Of a DNA stretch of 64,000 bases, positions 59,543 through 64,000 are shown piece by piece. The stretch's first letter is position 1. Each line of letters starts with the position of its first letter. The notes under the pieces are model-generated. The model saw only the letters and a program-made list of their open reading frames with translations. It searched no databases and had not been told where the DNA came from. The DNA lies in contig JAJACP010000003.1 in the NCBI GenBank assembly GCA_022601445.1, positions 88,581-152,580 of the forward strand, written 5' to 3'. Position numbers and translations under genes: made by a program. Source of the stretch: Chlamydiales bacterium. Its GTDB lineage: Bacteria; Chlamydiota; Chlamydiia; Chlamydiales; JAAKFR01.

Positions 59543-61298
59543 AAGAAGTAAGTGTGTTAATATTAAATGGTTTATTTACAATTTCTTGTGACTGAAGCCA
59601 TTGATAAAACGTATGGAGTTCCTGTAGATCTGTCTTTTGGCTCTTTGCCAGGGTGGGGTAGGTTACTTTCCATGCATTTTCTTCCCATGCAAAAGTTTTC
59701 TCACGCCGATCAGGATTGTAGCGCCGATAAATTTGGAACGCCTCCTCAGGATGAGCGCAGCAGTAATCGATACTTTTTTGTAGGGCGACTTGGAAACTAG
59801 AGGCAAATGGAGCAGAGCTCTCCTTGGAGTCTCCATGAGCTAAGATGATCATTTCATAATAGTTCGGGACTCCAAACTCTTGAATGGGGAAATAGCTTGT
59901 CTCCATTCCAAGGGAACGGAGTTGGGCAGGTTCAATATTCCAAAATCCCCCAAAAATAAAATCCACGTTTTCGGTTCCCATTGCTGAAATCAAGTCGACA
60001 CTGATGTTTTTGCGCTCTTTTGGTTCGATTTTTCCTTTTTCGAGCAGAAAGTTGAGAAAAGAGGTGTCCGGACCACCGAGGCAGTAACCCAGCGTGGAAC
60101 CAGAGAGGTCTTGGGTTGTTTCAATCGACAAGTCACTTCGGTAGATAAATCCGGAAAGAGGTTCTTTAACCAGTAACCCGACAATTTTGAGGGGAGCGCC
60201 ATTCGAGCAGGCTTTGATTGTTCCGGGCATATGATTCACGAGCAGATCAGCTTGGCGGGAGGTTAGGTAGGAGATGCCTCCTCCGTTATCGTGCATCTTT
60301 AGAATATTTAGATGGATTCCCACATCTTGAAAAAACGCTTTTTCAATGCCTACATAGAGGGGGATGTGGTTGGGATTGGGCAGCCAATCAAGTAGAAGGC
60401 GGGTACGATTTTCTTTTTTTTGCTGGCACCCAGAGAGGCCTAGAAGAAGAAAAGCCACAATAAAAAAGGGAATGGCAAAGCCCGATTTGCGACGCTGTTT
60501 TCTATCAGTTAAATAACGGCTGATTCTGAGCTTTAGCTTTGAAAGAGAAGGTCTTGGAGGAAGAGCGAGTGTTTCGCAATAGAGGATGAGCCCGTAAAGC
60601 AACGTACTCACCAGAGTTAAACAGAAAAGAGCGCCAAAGGTGATTTCTAGATCAGTGTTCCGTCGGCTTTCGAGCATCAGCATCCCCAATCCATTTTGGG
60701 CGCCGGCCCACTCACCAGCGACAGCTCCTACACCTGCAACGCCGGCCGAGATACGAAATCCAGCAAAGATATGGGGGACAGCAGAGGGGAGGCGAAGCTT
60801 AAAAAAGATCTGCCAGGCGCTTGCTTGATTGACTTGAAAAAACTCTAGTAGGTCTTGGGGTGTGGAGCGGAGTCCTTGGTAGATGTTGAGCGTGAGGGGG
60901 AAAAAGATCATCAGGGCGGTCGGAATGGCAATAGCGGTATAACTCCAACCAAACCAGATCACCATGATGGGAGCTAGGGTGAACATAGGAAGGCATTGGG
61001 TCACAATGAAAAGAGGCTGTAGAATGGAGCGCGAGCTTTGGTAGCGTATCATCGTCCAGGCCAGGGGAAAAGCAGCCAGCAGGGCAAGCAAAAAGCCACC
61101 CAGCATTTCTTTTAGGGTACAGAGCGTATGGAAGTAGAATCGGGCGCGCAGTTCCCAGAGTGTGCGGAAAATTTCAGTGGGTGGAGGGAGGATAAACGAG
61201 AGGTGGGGGAGGGCACGGGAACAGTATTCCCAAATGGTAGCTAAGAGACAGAAACAGAGCAAGACCAGTAAGATCTTAGATAGGGGTTGCCTAGACAT
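59535..61298 (-). CDS. Fused ABC permease and lipoprotein substrate-binding protein
   Basis: 587 residues from ATG 61298. Residues about 8-260 form a SsuC/TauC-type permease with SAGVAGVGAVAGEWAGAQNGLG as the ATPase-contact loop. A second membrane segment ends in the lipobox LLGLSGC, followed by an NMT1/ThiY-like binding domain (LLLDWLPNPNHIPLYVGIEKAFFQDVGI). The binding domain is related in fold to the THI5 protein at 14336 but lacks CCCFC and the active Lys-His. A thiamine-precursor or similar small-molecule ligand is possible. No ATPase gene is nearby. Position matches CT854. Confidence 0.87.
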   Translation of the reverse strand: MSRQPLSKILLVLLCFCLLATIWEYCSRALPHLSFILPPPTEIFRTLWELRARFYFHTLCTLKEMLGGFLLALLAAFPLAWTMIRYQSSRSILQPLFIVTQCLPMFTLAPIMVIWFGWSYTAIAIPTALMIFFPLTLNIYQGLRSTPQDLLEFFQVNQASAWQIFFKLRLPSAVPHIFAGFRISAGVAGVGAVAGEWAGAQNGLGMLMLESRRNTDLEITFGALFCLTLVSTLLYGLILYCETLALPPRPSLSKLKLRISRYLTDRKQRRKSGFAIPFFIVAFLLLGLSGCQQKKENRTRLLLDWLPNPNHIPLYVGIEKAFFQDVGIHLNILKMHDNGGGISYLTSRQADLLVNHMPGTIKACSNGAPLKIVGLLVKEPLSGFIYRSDLSIETTQDLSGSTLGYCLGGPDTSFLNFLLEKGKIEPKERKNISVDLISAMGTENVDFIFGGFWNIEPAQLRSLGMETSYFPIQEFGVPNYYEMIILAHGDSKESSAPFASSFQVALQKSIDYCCAHPEEAFQIYRRYNPDRREKTFAWEENAWKVTYPTLAKSQKTDLQELHTFYQWLQSQEIVNKPFNINTLTSYE

Positions 61299-61382
61299 GG
61301 ACCAAAGTTTACGGTTCAGTCTCTGCGCAGTCAAGGCAAAATCCCTCTTTCCCTTTGAATGGGACCATGGTATGAGTGAAGC

Positions 61383-62789
61383 ATGGACAGACGAATCGAA
61401 TCAGATAGTATTGGCGAAGTTGAAGTGCCTGCGAGTGCCTACTACGGCGCGCAGACGGCGCGTTCCTTAAAACATTTTAATATCGGGCACGACAAGATTC
61501 CGATTCCCGTGATTCGAGCTTATGGGATCATTAAAGAAGCGGCGGCCGTTGTCAACTGCGATCTGGGACTTCTCCCTAAGGAGAAAGCTCAGCTCATTAT
61601 CCAAGGGGCCCGTAAAATCGCTGAAGGGGAGTTAAATGCGCACTTTCCTTTGAGCATTTGGCAGACTGGTAGTGGGACGCAAACCAATATGAATGTCAAT
61701 GAGGTGATTGCTAATTACGCCATTGAGCTAGCGGGGGGAAAGCTAGGCAGTAAAGACCCGATTCATCCGAATGATCATGTGAATCTCTCACAGTCCTCCA
61801 ATGACACCTTTCCGACGGCCATGTACATAGCGGCCGCTCATAGCCTTCAGGACAGGCTGCTGCCTATGGTGCACAAGCTGCGCGAGGCGCTGCAGGATAA
61901 GGTTACCGCTTTTAGTGAAATCGTCAAAATTGGGCGCACCCACTTGATGGATGCGGTGCCGCTCACATTAGGTCAGGAGTTTTCCGGTTATGTCGAGCAG
62001 CTCGATCAGGATATCGAGAGGATCGAGTCGGCTCTTCCTAGATTACACGAGTTGGCGATTGGTGGAACAGCTGTCGGGACAGGGATCAACACCCATCCGG
62101 AGTTTGGTGTACGGGTTTGTACAAAGATTGCGGAGTTAACAGATCTTCCCTTTGTGTCTGCATCCAATAAATTTGCTTCCATCGCCGCGCATGACGCTCT
62201 GGTTTTTGCTCATGCGACTTTAAAAACGCTTGCCTGCTCGCTCATCAAAATTGCGACCGATCTCAGTTGGCTCGGGTCGGGGCCACGGTGTGGGTTGGGC
62301 GAGCTGATCATTCCCGAAAACGAGCCTGGCTCCTCGATTATGCCGGGTAAAGTCAATCCCACGCAATGTGAGGCGCTCACCATGATCTGCGTGCATGTGA
62401 TGGGCATTGATCAGGCGATGAGCGTGGCTGGATCGCGTGGGAATTTCGAGCTCAACGTGTTTAAGCCCATGATGATCCATAATTTTCTGAATTCGCTCGT
62501 TTTGCTCTCTGACGGGATGCGTACATTTACGGACTACTTTGTTCAGGGGATTCAGCCCAATAAGCGGCACATCAAAGCGCTTTTGGAGCGTTCGTTGATG
62601 CTCGTCACAGCACTGAGTCCTGCGATTGGGTATGATCAGGCGGCTCAAGTGGCGCATCACGCGTATCACAAGCATCTCACGTTAAAAGAGGCCGCGGTTG
62701 AGCTCGGATTGATGAGTGAAAAGGAGTTTGACCGTTACTTGCAGCCCTTTCTCCAGAGGCCGGTAAGCAAAAGCGATCCAAAAGAGTGA
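61383..62789 (+). CDS. fumC: Fumarate hydratase class II
   Basis: 468 residues, full length. [59 protein letters not shown] and the signature [15 protein letters not shown] are intact. TCA-cycle conversion of fumarate and malate. Divergent from the permease fusion with 84 bases between; position matches CT855. Confidence 0.97.
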   Translation: MDRRIESDSIGEVEVPASAYYGAQTARSLKHFNIGHDKIPIPVIRAYGIIKEAAAVVNCDLGLLPKEKAQLIIQGARKIAEGELNAHFPLSIWQTGSGTQTNMNVNEVIANYAIELAGGKLGSKDPIHPNDHVNLSQSSNDTFPTAMYIAAAHSLQDRLLPMVHKLREALQDKVTAFSEIVKIGRTHLMDAVPLTLGQEFSGYVEQLDQDIERIESALPRLHELAIGGTAVGTGINTHPEFGVRVCTKIAELTDLPFVSASNKFASIAAHDALVFAHATLKTLACSLIKIATDLSWLGSGPRCGLGELIIPENEPGSSIMPGKVNPTQCEALTMICVHVMGIDQAMSVAGSRGNFELNVFKPMMIHNFLNSLVLLSDGMRTFTDYFVQGIQPNKRHIKALLERSLMLVTALSPAIGYDQAAQVAHHAYHKHLTLKEAAVELGLMSEKEFDRYLQPFLQRPVSKSDPKE

Positions 62790-62884
62790 TTTCTCAGTAG
62801 CAAGTTCAAAAAACGTGATATTTCCACAAAAATACATCGGTTTTTTGTCATTTTTCACAAAAATGGGCACAAGCTGTTATTTTT

Positions 62885-62975
62885 ACCCTCCAAAAATAGG
62901 AAATGCTAATTTTGAAGGGTGAAAAAACATTGGCTTAAAACCCTCCAAAAATAGAAAATAGCAATTTTGGAGGGT
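62885..62975. promoter_or_regulatory. Two tandem copies of a 36-bp dyad upstream of ATPase E
   Basis: ACCCTCCAAAAAT...ATTTTGAAGGGT (62885-62920) and ACCCTCCAAAAAT...ATTTTGGAGGGT (62940-62975) are two copies in the same orientation, each with about 11-base arms; the second copy pairs perfectly over 11 bases. The second ends two bases before the ATPase E start codon. The arrangement suits two operators over the promoter and ribosome site. Confidence 0.65.
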
Positions 62976-62977
62976 TT

Positions 62978-64000
62978 ATGAGCAGAGCGCCGTTCATAGG
63001 CAGAGAGCAAGAAATGAGTGGATTGAGACGTCTTTTGAATAAGAAAGCGGCTAGCCTTGTCACTGTACAGGGAAGAAGGCGTATTGGTAAAAGCCGACTG
63101 ATGGAAGAGTTTGCTAAGGAGTCGCAATATAGGTTTTATCGCTTTTCAGGCCTTCCTCCGGGATCAGGCTTAACCTCCCAAGATCAGCGAAATGAGTTTT
63201 CGAGGACATTGGGAGAACAGTTTGGCTTTAAAGCGCTTTTCAGTTCTGACTGGGGAGACTTATTTACGTTATTGGCGTCTCAAACTCGAGAAGGTGAAAT
63301 TTTTATTCTTTTCGATGAGATTTCGTGGATGGCGGCTGATGACCCCTCTTTTCTGGGAAAGTTAAAAAATGCTTGGGATATTCACTTCAAAAAAAATCCA
63401 AAACTTATTTTGGTTCTTTGTGGTTCAGTCTCTGCATGGATTGATAAAAATATCCTACAAAGTACTGGATATGTAGGCCGTGTTTCTCACTCACTACTTC
63501 TCGAAGAGCTACCGCTTACAGACTGCAACAAGCTATTGAGAAGCTTAGGTGCGCATTATTCTCCATGGGAAAAATTTCTTCTTCTTTCTGTAACGGGCGG
63601 AGTTCCTCGCTATCTTGAAGAAATCAACGGATCGGAAACGGCTGAAGAAGCAATTAGGCAATTGTGCTTTCAAAAGGAAGGTTTACTGTTTAGAGAGTTC
63701 GACAATATCTTTTCAGACCTGTTTTCTAAAAGAAGCTCTAGGTACAAAAATATAGTTTTAGCTCTGGAAGATGGCAACCTGGGCTATAGCGAAATTTGTG
63801 ACGTCTTAGAGGTTCAAAAAAGCAGTCATGTCATTGAGTTACTAGATGATTTAGTTAAATCGGGATTCCTTAGTCGAGATTATACGTGGAATATTAATAA
63901 TGCAAAAGAGTCGAATCTAAGTCGTTATCGCATCAAAGATAATTATATTAGATTTTATCTAAAATACATACAACCTAATAAAGGTCGTATCCAAAAGGGG
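62978..64000 (+). CDS. P-loop ATPase, DUF234/archaeal ATPase type, 3' truncated (ATPase E)
   Basis: 341 codons to the window edge, no stop. FIGREQEMSGLRRLL and the P-loop GRRRIGKS (about residues 34-41), Walker B FILFDEISW, then LCGSVSAWI as a sensor region, and SVTGGVPRYLEEI, which is typical of this group. A winged-helix follows (GYSEICDVLEVQKSSHVIELLDDL), then RYRIKDNYIRFYLKYI, the beginning of a DUF234-type domain. The C-terminal nuclease-like part would lie beyond the window. Different subfamily from ATPases A-D but the same solitary layout. Confidence 0.88.
   Translation, partial: MSRAPFIGREQEMSGLRRLLNKKAASLVTVQGRRRIGKSRLMEEFAKESQYRFYRFSGLPPGSGLTSQDQRNEFSRTLGEQFGFKALFSSDWGDLFTLLASQTREGEIFILFDEISWMAADDPSFLGKLKNAWDIHFKKNPKLILVLCGSVSAWIDKNILQSTGYVGRVSHSLLLEELPLTDCNKLLRSLGAHYSPWEKFLLLSVTGGVPRYLEEINGSETAEEAIRQLCFQKEGLLFREFDNIFSDLFSKRSSRYKNIVLALEDGNLGYSEICDVLEVQKSSHVIELLDDLVKSGFLSRDYTWNINNAKESNLSRYRIKDNYIRFYLKYIQPNKGRIQKG

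Noticed and set aside
61162..61470. 102-codon frame over the permease/fumC gap
   Set aside because: It is antisense to the permease start and then out of frame with fumC; both flanking genes are secure.
62885..62975. CRISPR array or plasmid iterons
   Set aside because: Only two copies, not uniform spacers, and each is itself palindromic and placed at a start codon, which suits an operator better.

Overview
The window reads as the chromosome of a chlamydia-related bacterium (phylum Chlamydiae, most likely one of the environmental families such as Simkaniaceae, Waddliaceae, Criblamydiaceae or Parachlamydiaceae). The main evidence is gene order. rpmI-rplT-pheS, a large helical protein, two LptF/LptG permeases, tilS-ftsH, pnp-rpsO, tadA, a two-lobed-TM/coiled-coil protein, map, MarC, a permease-binding protein fusion and fumC follow the order and orientation I remember for Chlamydia trachomatis CT834-CT855. 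That comparison is from memory, not from a search. Supporting traits are a DUF687-like protein, eukaryote-like effectors (F-box, LRR) and possible Inc-like membrane proteins.

Layout. 1-1650: translation genes (L35, L20, PheS), tRNA-Ser(UGA) and a strong terminator. 1688-3627: a gene-poor, hairpin-rich repeat region with copies of the tRNA-Ser 3' end, enclosing a solitary ATPase gene. 3.8-13 kb: accessory genes (SDR, GNAT, SnoaL-like, autotransporter, second ATPase, LRR protein, SLC12-type transporter). 13-14.2 kb: third ATPase. 14.2-19.9 kb: a TPP-riboswitch-controlled thiamine operon headed by a fungal-type THI5 HMP-P synthase, then thiD, thiO, thiS, thiG, a TenI-like gene, thiE and thiF. 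19.9-25.6 kb: fourth ATPase, MscS channel, DUF687-like protein, a frameshifted NAD-epimerase-like gene, and tdk. 25.8-41.6 kb: conserved chlamydial backbone (CT837-like, M32 peptidase, alr, LptF/G, TilS, FtsH, PNPase, S15, TadA). 41.6-48 kb: rhomboid-like pseudoprotease, NAD salvage pair pncB-pncA, a secreted protein, a three-paralogue operon and an F-box protein. 48.1-54.2 kb: a five-gene arginine succinyltransferase operon on the minus strand. 54.3-62.8 kb: backbone again (CT850-like, map, truA, two MarC, GGDEF protein, permease fusion, fumC). 62.9-64 kb: fifth ATPase, cut by the window edge.

How it fits together. The thiamine operon looks able to make thiamine phosphate: HMP-P from THI5, phosphorylation by ThiD, thiazole from ThiO/ThiS/ThiG/ThiF/TenI, joining by ThiE. 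No thiC is present in the window. The riboswitch is followed by a hairpin that masks the THI5 ribosome-binding site, so control is probably translational. The ast operon would turn arginine into glutamate plus succinate, with an M20 peptidase standing where AstE would be expected. PncA and PncB convert nicotinamide to nicotinate mononucleotide.

The most unusual signal is a set of five unrelated-looking P-loop ATPase genes (four DUF4143/PD-(D/E)XK type, one DUF234 type) in 64 kb. All are solitary, all sit at junctions between backbone and accessory blocks, and each is preceded by its own, sequence-distinct dyad or pair of dyads at or just before the start codon. I propose that these are private operators read by the winged-helix part of each protein. 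One copy is bounded by repeats that also carry pieces of tRNA-Ser.
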